A stretch of DNA of 64,000 bases. It comes from Glycine soja. Taxonomy: Eukaryota > Streptophyta > Magnoliopsida > Fabales > Fabaceae. The first letter of the stretch is position 1, and each line of letters begins with the position of its first letter. The translations under genes were made by a program, and so were the position numbers. The DNA lies in NCBI RefSeq assembly GCF_004193775.1, contig NC_041019.1, forward strand, positions 14,045,020 to 14,109,019, written 5' to 3'. The notes beneath the pieces are model-generated. The model was not told the DNA's origin. It was given only the letters and a program-made list of their open reading frames with translations, and did not search any database. Positions 1-11,274 of the stretch are shown piece after piece.

Positions 1-1327
1 TTGTATTGGGTTAAGTGGGTTTACAAGTAAACCACCGCAATTATTTGTTAACATACACGCCTTGTTTTTTTTTAGGAGAAGTGCATTAGCTAGACACACC
101 TTGAGTGTATTCAAGGCTGCTCTTGAGATTTTATGGGTCCAAGGCGAAAAGTAATTAGATGTTTTTTATATTTAAGTATTTAAAAAATATAAATATATAT
201 TGCATAAAAAATAGACATGTAATTTCATTATAATTTGTTTCATTCAATATAAAAACATAATTTTAATAAATCTCAAATAGATATATCGCATTTTTTATGT
301 TATAATCTATTGTTCACTTATTTTTATAAAAAAATACATAAAACAAATATTTACGTATAAGGTCGGCATGATAATGAGACGGATCAGGGATAGGTTTTAT
401 TCTTTCTGTTCCCATTCACATCCCTATAGATGACAAGATATGTTCAGGTTTAAAAGAGATAAACTTATATTTTTTAAATTCATTCTCATCTCAGTTGAGT
501 TTTATCATATTTAGGTAAACTTATGCGGAATTTATAGTATTTTTTATAAATTTAATTTACCTATATCTTTTTAAAATATTAATTTGTGTGTGTGAATTTT
601 GTTTTACATTTCTAATAATTTTTTTTTTGCATTGAGTCATCCTTAATAAAATAAAAAATGTTTTTGATCCTTATTATTTTGTTTTACTTCATCTAATACA
701 CCTATTTTTTTGGTTTTTGTCCCTAAAATATGTAGATAATTTGTTATTAGTCCCTAAATATGCACACACACACACATTAACACATTCACTTATTTTTTTA
801 GAAGAAGTACATTAGCAACCTACACCTTGATGTATTTTAAGATCAAATATAGTTCCAGTTTGTTAACATATTCATTCTAAGAAATAAGTAAGCATACAAT
901 AGTAAATTTCATACATATTTACTAATATACACGCACTTGTTTTATTTTTACACACGCAATTCTTCAATGTTCATTATGTGATATATTTCAAACTATTTTA
1001 AACATTGAATAAAGTAAAATCAGTGGTTATAGTTTGATACATAAACTTAAAAATCTGTTAACATTTTATCACTCTTAAATATGAAACAAAATAAATTTGG
1101 TCGACCATTAAATGTTAGGTTTTATTTATGGTCAAATTTTTTGTTTGAGTACATTAATTATTTTAAAGTTGTATAAAATAAAATATGTTAATTAAGCATT
1201 TTGTTAGAATGTGATGTTCATAATGCGGACTTATTTCCAATAGATGAATAAATAAGCATGTTGAAGGATAAATTTATGCACTATTTAGAGTCTTACTCCA
1301 GGATAGGCTTTTGAATAAGTTCTCTTG
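1..1327. other. AT-rich intergenic DNA, no gene seen
   Basis: No ORF with recognisable protein features is present on either strand. The stretch is AT-rich with homopolymer runs and short CA tracts (around 765-775). Phrases resembling worn non-autonomous transposon ends occur near 600-750, but I could not pair them into an element. Confidence 0.6.
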
Positions 1328-1335
1328 ATTGTTAG

Positions 1336-1907
1336 TAGGGGTGGGAATAGGGCAGGCCGGTTTACAAGGGCCTACGAACTGGTCTGAACTGTCCTATTTA
1401 ATTAAAAGGTTAGGCTTAAGTTTTTTTAAAAGCCTATTAAATTAAATAGACCAGACTTAGGCTTATTAAAAAGCCTTATAAGCCTGATAGGCCGGCCTAT
1501 ATATATATATATATATACTTATATTATTTTTTGGGTATAATTAATTTTTTTTTAAAACTATTAGACTTCGATTACACATTACTGCTCCATAACTTCTATT
1601 CCTATAATCAAGTAAGACTTTAATTACAATTTAGGTGTGAGTCATGTGTCCCTTTATATTTCTCATTATTTTTATTGGCTTTCCTATTTCTGTTAACGTT
1701 TCCTTTTCCTTTAATTTTCCTATTATGTTCTTACTCTAGAGCAAAGGGATACTAAAGATCTAATGTAAAGAAGACTTTTAAAAAGGCTATCAGAGTATCA
1801 GGCCAGGCTAGACTTCCAAAAAGGTCAGGCTGAGCCAAAATAAAAGTCTTTGATAGGCTATAGGTCAGACTCAGATCTCAAAAATTCATCGTAGGCTAGG
1901 CTCAGGC
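1336..1907. mobile_element. hAT-type non-autonomous element, left part (interrupted by the CACTA)
   Basis: The element begins TAGGGGTGGGAATAGG. The inverted complement of its right end, at 21930-21945, reads TTGGGGTGGAAATAGG, so 14 of 16 positions agree. It is bounded by an exact 8-bp direct repeat, ATTGTTAG, at 1328-1335 and 21946-21953. Terminal T(A/T)GGGGTG repeats with an 8-bp duplication are hallmarks of hAT elements. The interior is rich in AGGC and GGCC phrases and contains no coding sequence, so this is a MITE-like derivative. Without the CACTA it would be about 0.6 kb long. Confidence 0.85.
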
Positions 1908-1925
1908 CACTACCACAATTTTTAG

Positions 1926-2245
1926 ATATAACATCGGACGGTTAACATCGGTTATTCACAAAACCGATGTTAACAAAAGCGCGGTGGCATTTTTGTAAAT
2001 AAGTAGACTTAGTTAATATCGGTTTTTCCGAAACCGATGTTAACTAGTCGATATTAACACCAGTTATTTTAATAACCGATGTTACTATGGAGTAGTTAAC
2101 ATCGGTTTTGGAAAAACCGATGTTAGTATGCCGTTGTTAACATCGCTTTTGTAAAAATCGATGTTAACATCGGTTTTTAGAAAACCGATGTTACATAGTT
2201 GATGTTAACATTGATTATTTTTAAAAAACCGATGTTGTTATCATT
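1926..2245. repeat. CACTA left subterminal repeats (AACATCGGTTTT / AAAACCGATGTT)
   Basis: About a dozen copies of a 10-12-bp motif alternate in direct and inverted orientation, many forming short hairpins with a loop of a few bases (for example around 2098-2127 and 2164-2194). In En/Spm elements such arrays are the TNPA binding sites needed for transposition and are usual targets of methylation. The matching array lies at 21205-21893. Confidence 0.9.
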
Positions 2246-2284
2246 ATATATTAAAAATCTGAAATTGCACAACCCGCGCGCTTG

Positions 2285-2748
2285 AACCCTATCGTTCTTC
2301 TTCTTTCTCCTTCTGCTTGAGTTCGTCTTTGTCGCAAACTGGCCTGCGCTTCCGTGACTGCAACCACATTGTGGAGATCGTGTTTGTGGAGTTCGTCTCT
2401 GTCGATTGAGGTATGTCCTTTCGTTTTAACATTAGGCGTTCGTCGTTTTAACATTTGCTCACTTTCGCAGGTCGAAGAAAACTAGGAAAGGAAAGAGTCC
2501 CGGAAAGGGTACTCCCAGGGCGTTCTTGTTGTTTCTCCTTTTGCCTGAGTTCGTGTTTGTCGCAAAGTGGGCTGCGCTTCCGTGACTGCAACCACATTGT
2601 TGAGTTCGTGTTTGTGGAGTTCGTGTCTGCCACTTATCTTTTGAGGTACGTCCTTTCGTTTTAACATTAGACGTTCCTCATTTGAACATTTGCTCACTTT
2701 CACAGGTCGAAGAAAACTAGGAAAGGAAAGAGTCCCGGAAAGGGTGGG
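2285..2748 (+). repeat. Imperfect tandem duplication, two units of ~230 bp
   Basis: The segment from about 2290 to 2510 recurs at about 2520-2748. CGTGACTGCAACCACATTGT is found at 2353 and again at 2581, and GTCGAAGAAAACTAGGAAAG at 2471 and again at 2706. Each unit ends in an AG splice acceptor followed by the start of an S11-like exon, but only the second unit continues into the rest of the exon. The captured 5' portion of the ribosomal protein gene was therefore duplicated after, or during, capture. Confidence 0.85.
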
Positions 2749-2806
2749 ACTCGATTTTGGAAGTCCATTGTGCTTGGCTTTAAGACTCCCAGGGAAGCCA
2801 TCGAAG
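2706..2806 (+). pseudogene. Captured exon of 40S ribosomal protein S11 (uS17)
   Basis: Conceptual translation from 2706 gives [14 protein letters not shown], then [19 protein letters not shown]. This matches the conserved N-terminal part of eukaryotic ribosomal protein S11, whose family signature here is [24 protein letters not shown]. The segment is flanked exactly by an AG acceptor (2704-2705) and a GT donor (2807-2808), so it was taken from genomic DNA together with intron sequence, not from a spliced transcript. The first coding exon and everything after this exon are missing, so it cannot encode a ribosomal protein. Replacement of the usual arginine, asparagine and glycine residues suggests relaxed constraint. 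The tandem partial copy at 2471-2508 carries only the first dozen codons. Confidence 0.85.
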
Positions 2807-3371
2807 GTATGTCTCTGTTGTATGTTAATGATGAAAATCCATTGTTCAATGGTCTGTCTCTGTTGTGATGTTTCGAAACCCTAGTTAGACTAACTAATAT
2901 GATTGATATTTGTGTAAGCTGAGACTAGGCAATATGATTATTTTTCCAAACAATATGTTTTGATACCCGTTCATGTTTCTGTGAATTTGGAGATTTAAAT
3001 TAGACTAAGACAATACTAAGTCATTATAGTTGCTTACAAGTGCTTTGAGACATGCTGGAGGGATTTCAAAATGGGGTCCCATTCTCCTGTCCAGTGTGGT
3101 GCCTTGTCTGATAAAGAGTGTAGTGGTTTGAGCTATGATGATGCTTGGAATGCATGTTTTTTGTTTTGGAAAGCAAAGATAATTTATATTAGAATAGATA
3201 AAGTACCAGACAGAGCTAATTTAGACTCAGGAATGCATGTTTTTCCTTTCCATTATGATGACCCTTAAGTCAGCCCACCAAGTAAAGAAGTATAGCTTTC
3301 TAGGCCCCTGACCCAAACCCCTCCAACCATTGTATTTAGAAACTAGAATCCCGTTCCAAAGTTGGTCTGGT
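2807..3371 (+). other. CACTA cargo, unassigned
   Basis: This may be the remainder of the intron next to the captured S11 exon. A 65-codon ORF at 3071-3268 has no features I recognise. The last ~50 bases (about 3325-3370) resemble, in antisense, the Trp-rich linker between the reverse transcriptase and the zinc-binding domain of the LINEs found nearby. Confidence 0.4.
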
Positions 3372-4105
3372 TTTTTTTTTTTTTTTGCACAGCAAAAATT
3401 AATTATATTAATAATAGTTCAGTACTAGATGTACTGAAAATAGCAAATAGATACAAAGGCAAATCCTGCTAAACCCAACTACTATAGATTTTTTTTTTTG
3501 CTCAGCAAATATAATTATATTCATATATAAGAGGCCCATTGAGTTGATGGAGTGGTTCTGCTGAGTACTCACTTGGTACAATGCTGGGTATTTGTCTTGT
3601 AGGGTTAAGTCTCCTTCTCTCCATTAATCCTTCCAAAACCTAATCCGGACCCCATCACCCACCTTCCACCTCATATTATTGATGAGACTGTTGCTATGCT
3701 GCTGCTGAAAAACAACTCTTAGATCCTTCCACCAAGGGGAGAAGTCTACATTGTTTCTACCATAACATAAAGCATTCCACCCACCATATATATTTGGACA
3801 TCAAGAGTCTAGCCCAAAGCTGATTCTGGTTATTTGCCAAGTCCCATCCCCATTTACCAATCAAGGCCTCATTAAACTTGGACATATCTTTAATCCCAAG
3901 CCCCCCTTTGCTCTTGGGAAGACAAACAGTATCCCAATTGACCCACGGTATCTTGGCTGCCTCAGAACCTCCTTCCCACAAAAAATTCCTCTGAATAGAA
4001 ACTACCTTATGCACCACTTTTTTAGGGATTCTAAAAAAAGAGAGAAGGTAAATAGGGAGGGCTGTTAAGACAGAATTGATGAGGGTTATCCTGCCACCTT
4101 AGGCA
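3372..4105 (-). mobile_element. Antisense LINE fragments, two 3' ends in tandem
   Basis: A poly-T run at about 3371-3386 followed by GCACAGCAAAAATTAA, and a second at about 3489-3499 followed by GCTCAGCAAATATAA, are the poly-A tails of two minus-strand LINE 3' ends. The ORF at 3757-4017, extended in frame to about 4100, encodes the C-terminal side of a LINE reverse transcriptase: a GGRITLINSVL motif, then KIPWVNWDTVCLPKSKGGLG and FNEALIGKWGWDLANN. The catalytic part of the polymerase is absent, and stops interrupt the reading after 3757. It is a 5'-truncated dead copy. Confidence 0.85.
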
Positions 4106-4411
4106 TATTGCAGAATATTAATCTCCTCCTTTTTTTTACTACATATATCAAGTATTGATTTTTTGTGTATTTTTAAGATAAACAATTAATTAATTAATTA
4201 ATTTTTTATAAAATATTAAAAGAACTAGCTAGTATGAGGATATTATAAAAAATAATAATAACATCACTCTTTTTAATTCTCTTTTGTTATTTGCAACACT
4301 ATTTTCTAAAGTAACAGGGTATTTTCTAGAAAATGTCACATCTCGTTGATACAATAATGTTATTTTGACCATTCAAGGCTTTAATCCAACATCTAGCACC
4401 ATCACTCTTAT

Positions 4412-4495
4412 TTTTTTTTTGGAAGGCATAAAATATATTATATTATTAAGATAATCAAAGCAGTACAAGGGGTACTGAATTAAAAGAAATACAAA
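4412..4495 (-). mobile_element. Very short 5'-truncated LINE insertion with 15-bp target duplication
   Basis: An 84-bp insert starting with poly-T is bounded by the perfect 15-bp direct repeat CACCATCACTCTTAT at 4397-4411 and 4496-4510. The insert matches the A-rich 3' end of the local LINEs in antisense (TTTTGGAAGGCATAAAATA, then GTACAAGGGGTACTGAA). A poly-A tail plus a long target-site duplication is the signature of target-primed reverse transcription. Confidence 0.9.
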
Positions 4496-4510
4496 CACCA
4501 TCACTCTTAT

Positions 4511-5204
4511 ATAATTGTTGTATTTTTTTTCTTAGCCTTTCACACTAGACACATTACCTGGTGCTGATAAAGACTGCCACCGGTTTAGTGGAAATGTTTA
4601 GGCTCACCTTCATTTAAAGTTTGGCTTGATTTCAATTTTTAATCAGGAAAAGTATAAATAAAAAATAAAAAATCAAAAATCAAACTGTATTTTCAGTCTA
4701 TATATAGTCTATGTTGAGTGCCAAAGTTTTCACTTGCCACCATCTCTTTCCACCTGTGTCAAGCCACTTCTGTGTTGTCTGATTCATTTTCCTTGCATAC
4801 AAAGATTTCCCCTGTAGTTGTTAAATTTTCCCATTTTGCATCTCATATATATTATTGGAGCAACAGGGCTTTTTACTCTCATGTTAGTTGCTTAATTTAG
4901 CAACCAATCATGTCTTGAAACCATTCATTTTGATTTTTTTATGGGAGTAATTTTTTTATTAAATATATTTAAGTACAAAAAATATCTTAATGGGAGCAAT
5001 CATCTCCTTAGAGCTTTATGTGGATCCGTCCATGCAGGTACATGATTCCTATTTGTTGTGAGAGTGAAATGATGGGCAGCAGTAGCAAGTGAGGTGAGTT
5101 TATATTTCCTTTTTTTTTGTCTTTATCTTTGTTAGTTTGTTATATATTTTATATTTTATATGTTTGAGTTTTAAACGTGTAAAAAATAGAAATAGAAAGG
5201 TCTG
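4511..5204. other. CACTA cargo, no recognisable gene
   Basis: AT-rich sequence. A 60-codon ORF at 4718-4900 has no motif I recognise and is likely spurious. Confidence 0.5.
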
Positions 5205-5375
5205 CTGATTGCTTATTAAATACAAAGTAGGATATTTTGCTTCTAGAGTTAAATTATCCCCCAGTCACACAATAGATAGGCTTCTTTGCTTCCATTTTGC
5301 CCCCATAGATAGTAAATAGATAGGTAAGGCTGCTAAAATTGAATTAATGAGAGTGATTCTGCCCCCCATAGATAG
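5205..5375 (-). mobile_element. LINE remnant (antisense)
   Basis: TCTGCTGATTGCTTATTAAA and the following bases match the zinc-binding linker region of the LINE at 7249-7328. The section around 5318-5360 (AAATTGAATTAATGAGAGTG) matches the reverse transcriptase segment at 4068-4090. Two non-adjacent LINE parts are joined, so this is a rearranged fragment. Confidence 0.65.
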
Positions 5376-5445
5376 GCCTCTTTGCTTCCATTTTGCAAGT
5401 TTGGCTCAAACTTCCTTATAATAGGCCGCCACACAATCCCTTGAG

Positions 5446-5565
5446 TTGTGGAACTCAAGGATTGCTTCTGCTTATGGATTTCATGGTCAAGGACAAGAAG
5501 CAATCAAGGTTTTCAATGAGATGGAACAAGAAAATCTGCCAGAAAGTGAAGTAATATTCTTAAGG
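5446..5565 (+). pseudogene. Captured pentatricopeptide-repeat (PPR) gene fragment
   Basis: The plus-strand reading gives WNSRIASAYGFHGQGQEAIK, then VFNEMEQENLPESEVIFL. It fits one PPR repeat of plant organelle RNA-binding proteins, whose usual form is WN-(S/A)-MI-x-AYG-x-HG-x-G-x-EAI-x-LF-x-EM followed by P-x-x-VTFL. Only about 40 residues, roughly one repeat, are recognisable. There is no transit peptide, no repeat array and no usable start codon, so it is a fragment carried by the CACTA. The open frame runs on to 5685, but that tail does not look like PPR sequence. Confidence 0.72.
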
Positions 5566-6339
5566 TATTTAGCTGGGCATATATGTATTTCTATGGTTTT
5601 GTGCAAGGTTGATTGCTATCTGTCTATCTACGTGTTATCAGCTAGTACTATAGTGTATATCGTTGTTTATGGTTCAGATGGCTAACCAAAGAGGAAACAG
5701 GTTTTGATGATGTGTCTTGTGGAGGGACATTTGCTGTATGTGAATTTTGGAAGTCTGTATAGCTGTTGATTCTGGTATTCAGTCTATTAAGTGGGAATTT
5801 AGTGTAAAAGGTGTTTGTGGGAAAGTATGCATGACAGCAACACCTTAAGGGGAATGGCATACAACTGGTTTTGGTAGTTGTTAAAGCCTGTTAGCTTCAT
5901 AAGTGGGGAGTGCGGGTTGTCTTTTAGCAGATTTGTTGGATTTTTCTTATGCTACCTTGGTTACCCAGTATTTATGCTTCTTTTGAGTCTAAATACAGTG
6001 TAACCTCTGGTGGGTTGTGTAAGGAATTCTTGGAATCTTTCCTTTATTTTGTGTATGGAATCTCTCGGGTCCTTCTTGCAAGCTTTCAGACAAGCCTCAT
6101 AAGGCTGAGGGGTTGTTTCCTTGGGAGGTTCCAGAACAGATTGGGCCTCTACATTATAGTCCTTAGTTTCCTTTCTTCTAACATAATACTTCATAACATA
6201 GTTAATTGGGCCTAGTGTTTGCTGGCCCAACTCCCCCCCTTCCTTTTGAATATTAGAAGGACCTACGGATAAAGGAGTTGGAGTCTCCAAACAATTAGAA
6301 TGACCCCTTCTACAGGCTAAGCTTTCCTTAAAAGGACCT
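5566..6339 (-). other. CACTA cargo; possible LINE ORF1-like remnant on the minus strand
   Basis: A minus-strand open frame at 5961-6359 reads 132 codons with no catalytic domain. Its position beside LINE sequence, and its similarity in style to the stretch at 8702-8800, suggest the poorly conserved ORF1 of another LINE copy. This is weak and I see no diagnostic zinc knuckle. Confidence 0.3.
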
Positions 6340-6565
6340 TTTTTTTTTTTGCACAACAAATATCAATATATTATATATGAAATTCAGTACTAGGTGTACC
6401 GAAAGTACAATGATAAAGACAAGGCAAATACAGTCTGAACCCCACTAGGAGGAATCAATAGACAGACCACAATATAATACAAACCCATCTATAGGAAAAA
6501 GCATCCTTCAAATTGGTTGACCAGAAATTAAAATGCAGTTGGAAACCCTTCTCCACACACTTTAG

Positions 6566-7356
6566 TCAGGACCAGGTGTGGAATAAGGCATCATCCATGA
6601 CCTTTTCAGGAATAAAAGGCTGGTTCTTGAAAATCATGCCATTTCTATGATGCCAAATGGATAAGGACAGGGCTATCCACAGAAATTCCCATTTGTTGAT
6701 TGTACAAGTTTGCTTGTTCCACTGAGAGAATTGCAAAAAGTGATTCTTTGGGTCTATGGAAAGAGGACCCACTCTATTAACCATCTCATTGGCTCCCACC
6801 AAAGACTCCTAGTTTTTGAATAGTTGAACATAAGATGATTGACCGATTCTTCTTCATGTTCACATAGAGGGCAGCTGTAAGAAGGCAATGTCACTTGCCT
6901 CTTTATGAGATTATCCCTAGTAGGGAGTCTATTCTTGAGAAGTCTCCAAGAAAAAGCACTCACTCTTGGGGGAATTTTCAGTCTCCACATAATCTTGAAG
7001 GCATTGTCTTCACTAGCATTATTATGAGCCTCCTGCAGCACTTTGTAGGCAGATTTTGTTGAGAATAGACCATTAGAGTCAGGCTTCCACCAAAGGAAAT
7101 CCCTGCTGGATTGGTGTATGTGGCCAGAATCAATCTCAGCTAGGAAATCAGCTACCATGTCAATTTCATGATAAAAAAAATCCCTTCTCCATGATAACTT
7201 CCATTCCCATCTGTCCTCCACAAAGTCTCCCATAGAATTGATTGAAGAAGTCTGTTGTTTGCTTATTAAGTATAGATGGGGATATTTTCCTTGGAGGTTA
7301 TAATTGTCCCCCAACCACTTATCCTTCCAAAAACTGATCTTGGAACCACTTCCCAC
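6566..7356 (-). pseudogene. LINE zinc-binding reverse-transcriptase domain (zf-RVT)
   Basis: The main reading is 6754-7356, 200 codons, beginning MGSGSKISFWKDKWLGD. It contains the typical run WRLKIPPRVSAFSWRLLKNR, then LPTRDNL, and a Cys/His cluster SYSCPLCEHEEESVNHLMF. A continuing ORF in another frame (6566-6802) holds the C-terminal WHHRNGMIF part. In intact non-LTR elements this domain follows the polymerase at the end of ORF2. The frame change near 6780 marks decay. Confidence 0.85.
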
Positions 7357-7460
7357 CCTCCATTTTAGGTTATCAAAAAAGCAATTGTTGTGCTGTTGCT
7401 AAAAGATAGCCTTCAGGTCCTGCCACCATTGGGAAGTGAAATTCCTCTTTCCACCAGAAA

Positions 7461-7871
7461 TCAGCTCCTTCCACCCACCATATTTAGAAAGTAAAATTCT
7501 AGTCCAAGGTTGATTGAGATTATTAGCCAGCTCCCATACACCATCCATGAAGATACCTTGAATAACATTTTTCTTCTTCTATGATTGATCAATCTATGGA
7601 AATAGCTAGAGTTTCTATCCCCTTCTTTTAACCACTTAACTCTAGCCTTTTGTCTCAACATAGATTCATATGCATAAGCTGCCTCCCACAATTGGACTTG
7701 AAGGGATTTCTTAAGATTCACTTCCACTTGGGATAGAGGTCTGTCATTTAATCCATTCTCCAAAGCATTCAACTCCTTTTTAATATTATTAACTTTTCTA
7801 GCATTAGCTTCACCATTTGATAAGCTCCACTGCTTTAAACACTGTTTAAGGAGTTTTATTTTGTGATTCAA
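7461..7871 (-). pseudogene. LINE ORF2 linker between endonuclease and polymerase
   Basis: The reading has the amphipathic segment typical of this part of plant LINE ORF2: WEAAYAYESMLRQKARVKWL, then KEGDRNSSYFHRLINHRRRK. The polymerase should follow but is deleted. The frame then shifts into sequence from downstream of the polymerase. Confidence 0.8.
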
Positions 7872-7949
7872 AACATATCCTCTCCATCCTGGAGGGTGAT
7901 AATTGCCTCATTGCTGCTGCGCTAGTTGCTGAAAGCCCTTATCCGTCAA

Positions 7950-8690
7950 CTACCAATCCATAACCTTGAAAGGTTTTGGCCCCCAATCTATGTTCTTTGA
8001 CTTCAATAGGATGGGGCAGTGATCAGAGTAGTCCCTGTCAAGCATGAACTGAGTAGAATGAGACCAATGCACCAGCCAATCATCTGATAAGAGGAACCTA
8101 TCTAGTCTACTCATAGCACTGCCATTAGGTCTACACCAAGTGAATCTTCTCCCAACAGACCTAACATCCTCTAAAGCCATGTCTGAAATCCAAGAATTGA
8201 ATTCAGAAATACTAGGGTCAACACCCACTGACTGAGCTGAGCTCACTCTCTCATCTTGGTGCCTTATAGAGTTGAAGTCACCTAATACACACCAGAGGCC
8301 TGCTTGAGAAGTTGTCTTCAACTAAAGGATCTCATCCCATTGTTGTCTCTTTCTTTGTAAATCGCAGGGGGCATAAACATTGATTATGGAAACCCTCTTA
8401 TTGTCTTTAATCCACAGCCCTTCCAACAGAATAAAACCTTTCCCCACTACCTTTCTGTCAACTAAAAAAGAATCATTATTCCATATACATAGGAGGCCAC
8501 CAGCAGCATTAATTGCAGGTGCATACTCCGAAGAAGCATTACAGTCAACCCATAAATACTAACATAGTCTTCTATCAATGGACTCCATTTTTGTTTCTTG
8601 GATGCAAAGAACATCAAGATTGTTGGTCAAGGTCAACTTTCTAATGGCTGACCTTTTGACACCACCACCCAGCCCTCTAGAATTAAAAGA
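7950..8690 (-). pseudogene. LINE apurinic-like endonuclease domain, broken
   Basis: On the minus strand, from about 8690, the reading gives FNSRGLGGGVKRSAIRKL, VLCIQETKME, then INVYAPCDLQRKRQQWDEIL. A stop follows, then the 7950-8321 ORF with WCVLGDFNSIRHQDERV, GRRFTWCRPNG, SRLDRFLLSDDW and DRDYSDHCPIL. These are the ordered motifs of the endonuclease/exonuclease/phosphatase fold, including the catalytic GDFN and SDHCP boxes. Stop codons separate the parts, so no enzyme is made. Confidence 0.85.
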
Positions 8691-8701
8691 TAAAAGGACC
8701 T

Positions 8702-9237
8702 GTTATTTGCTTTTCTCCCTCCATAATACCAGCTTTGGCACCAGACAAGACCACCAAGCCTTTTTTCTTCTGATCCATTTCTGCCACCTCGATAACTTCT
8801 TCTTTCTGCTCCTCCGCTGCACCCCTTGGGCTCAGACTAGCTTTTTCCATTTGCATGTCTACACAGCTCCCACTGCACCCCTTGTTTACCTACAATCAGA
8901 TTATGTGGTACCTTTTGTTTATGCCCCCCCTCCCCCCAGTTAGTGGATGGTTGTTGAACAAATCTCAATATAGAATCCAATTAGTAATTGCAGTAAACAA
9001 AAGGACAAGAACCCATTTTTCGTTTAGGGATTGTCTTCTAACGAAATGCTTGTCCTTGAATGAATTCAATAAAAACAGAAGCATTTGGGGAAATGACAAA
9101 ATGCTTGTCCAGGACTAAATTGAACCAAAAACCCAGAGTTCAAGTCAAGTATGATAGGACTATAGGAGTGTATGCCAAATCCAAATCGGGGTTGGGGGGT
9201 TTGAAAATTTAACTGCGGTGGAGAGTGATTAGTGGCC
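8702..9237. other. CACTA cargo, unassigned
   Basis: Open frames on the plus strand (8578-9118) lie over antisense LINE and low-complexity sequence and have no family features. On the minus strand a lysine-rich stretch around 8705-8790 could be the end of a LINE ORF1. Confidence 0.35.
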
Positions 9238-9890
9238 GTTTTTTTTTCTCAGCAAAAATATAATATATTTATAGACTAGTACCAGTGGTATTGAAAATAC
9301 ATAGGAATAAATGTGAATCCAGCTATTCCAAAATATTGGGAAAGAGCTGGAGACACAAAAATGAGTTACAAGAATCCACCCACACCTGCCCCCCTAATTA
9401 CAGAATCCTTCCTTCAGATTGAAGGGTAGAGTGAAATCCTTGTCCATTGCTCTGGTCCATGACCATATTAGGAGTAAAGCATCGTCCAGCAGCTTAGAAC
9501 CGTGAAAAGTTGCATTTTGGAACACCACCTTATTTCTATGTTGCCATATAGTCCAGGTTAAGGCAGTCCACCAGCATTTCCATCTTTTAGACTTGACTCC
9601 CTCTGCTAGCTCAGTTCCATGTTGTAAGAAATGGTTCCTAGGATTTTGTGGTAAAGCAGTGGTGAGATTGACCCAGGACATTGATTCCCACCATAACGGG
9701 AGGGTTTTGCTACAATTGAAGAACAAGTGATCAGCCCCCTCCTCCTTATTTCTGCAAAAAGAACACAACATATCATCTACTTCTATTTGTCTCCTTCAAA
9801 GGTTTGTCTTTGTTGGTAATCTATCCCGAATTAGCCTCCAAGTGAACACTGCTGTCTTTGTAAAAATATAAGTATTAGTACACTAGGCTT
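9238..9890 (-). mobile_element. 5'-truncated LINE fragment with zf-RVT domain
   Basis: Poly-T at 9239-9248, followed by CTCAGCAAAAATATAATATA, matches the 3' ends of the other LINEs here. The minus-strand ORF 9394-9771 carries MLCSFCRNKEEGADHLFFNC, then SKTLPLWWESMSWV and TWTIWQHRNKVVF, the C-terminal half of the zinc-binding domain. The upstream sequence to about 9880 continues the domain but stops and frameshifts interrupt it. Confidence 0.8.
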
Positions 9891-11270
9891 TTTCTTTTCT
9901 TAGCACTAGAATTAAATGTGCAATTACTGATCATATGAACCTCCATATTTAGACATATACCTACATATCATTCCACATTATATATCCTTGGCTTGAGATC
10001 CATTTCCTTCCACATTTATGACAACCCATCACTTAACCTTCACACCTCCTACCCAGTTCTATTTCTTACTTCATGCTAGACCTTTGTCCTTGCATACTCT
10101 CAAATATTCACTTTTTGATGGTTCTATCCTAAAGAAAACTCAAATTTTCTCATAACATAGTTGTCATGCAAAGAACTACAAGTTAGTGACAATGTAACAT
10201 TAAATTTATTTATTTTTGGTTAATATATTGATCATATGCTTCTGTTAATTTAATTGAACAAACATTAAGTTACTCAAGGGCTCTCAAAGGGTAATTCATT
10301 TAAGTGGCCTTTTTAATCAATGGGTAGAATATAAAACTGTAATCTCTATTCAGTGGAAGAAAGATGGAAGCATTTGCCTTGTTAATTTGGTTGTAGTTGG
10401 GGTGAAGTGGCATGATATGGACAAGAAAGAATCATATTGCTTTCTTTTGGTGAAAAAATTATATTGCTATGAACGATGTTGAAGTAATTTTTGGATTTAG
10501 GTTATGAGGGAGCATTGATGAAATCTAATTTTTTATGCAGTGAGTACTAAATGATTCATATTTTAAGACTGAACTTTTATATCTAATCACAAATAAAGTT
10601 AAATAAAATAAATACTCTTAAGGTCCTTAGGTTCATCTTGCTATTAAATCACCTTGTCTTGTTAGCTACTAATTGCATTTCATATTTTATTAGGCCCATC
10701 CCTTGTACTTAGAAAATAGGATTCTGGTCCAAAGCTGGTCTGATTGGTGAACAGTCATTGATGTTTTTGAGTTCACTTAAGTTGATATAAAGCTATAAAA
10801 TTCTTCCTATTATTATTATGATAAGATTTATTGTGCTTCTGTTGACTTTGAAATTATCCTATGGTGATAGGCATTGTTGAGAAGGCAGAGGTCATTGCTG
10901 TTTCGAAATTAATTAAAATTGGTCTTGCGGTCATTGCTGGAAAGTGAATTGTGCTGAATCGTCGAACTCAGGTATTTATATGTTTTATTCGAAAACTACT
11001 GTCAAATTGTTTGTATGCATTACTGGTATACTTTTAGAACTGTTTGATATAGGATCAGCAGTTGTTAGTCCTGTACAGCATAAATTGCAATTCCATGAAA
11101 GTAGTATTTATTTAAAAATTTGGAAAGTAAATAACAAATAATGAATTTGCAAGCCCAATACCATTGTTTGGTAGATAAATTGCTGTATTTGTTTGACTAA
11201 CTTATCTAACATCTAATGAGTATCTGTGAATAGTCCTCCCCTAAAGGTATCTTTGAAATACAGGTTGTGC
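9891..11270. other. CACTA cargo, no recognisable gene
   Basis: AT-rich sequence. About 50 bases at 10690-10740 (CTTGTACTTAGAAAATAGGA and following) resemble antisense LINE linker sequence, as at 3325-3370. A 65-codon ORF at 10944-11141 has no motif. Confidence 0.45.
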
Positions 11271-11274
11271 TGTT

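Larger units (their letters stand above)
6340..8690 (-). mobile_element. 5'-truncated L1-type LINE with internal deletion, flanked by 11-bp duplication
   Basis: The poly-A tail (poly-T at 6340-6350) marks the 3' end. TAAAAGGACCT is repeated at 6329-6339 and 8691-8701, which I read as the target-site duplication. From right to left on the minus strand come the endonuclease (8690 to 7950), the linker upstream of the polymerase (7871 to about 7540), and the zinc-binding domain (7356 to 6566). The reverse transcriptase core is missing: the reading jumps near 7535 from its first residues (a GIFMDGVW phrase) into the linker ELANNLNQPWTR that normally follows it. The element is dead. Direct repeats could also arise from LINE homology on both sides, so the boundaries are probable rather than certain. 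Confidence 0.8.
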
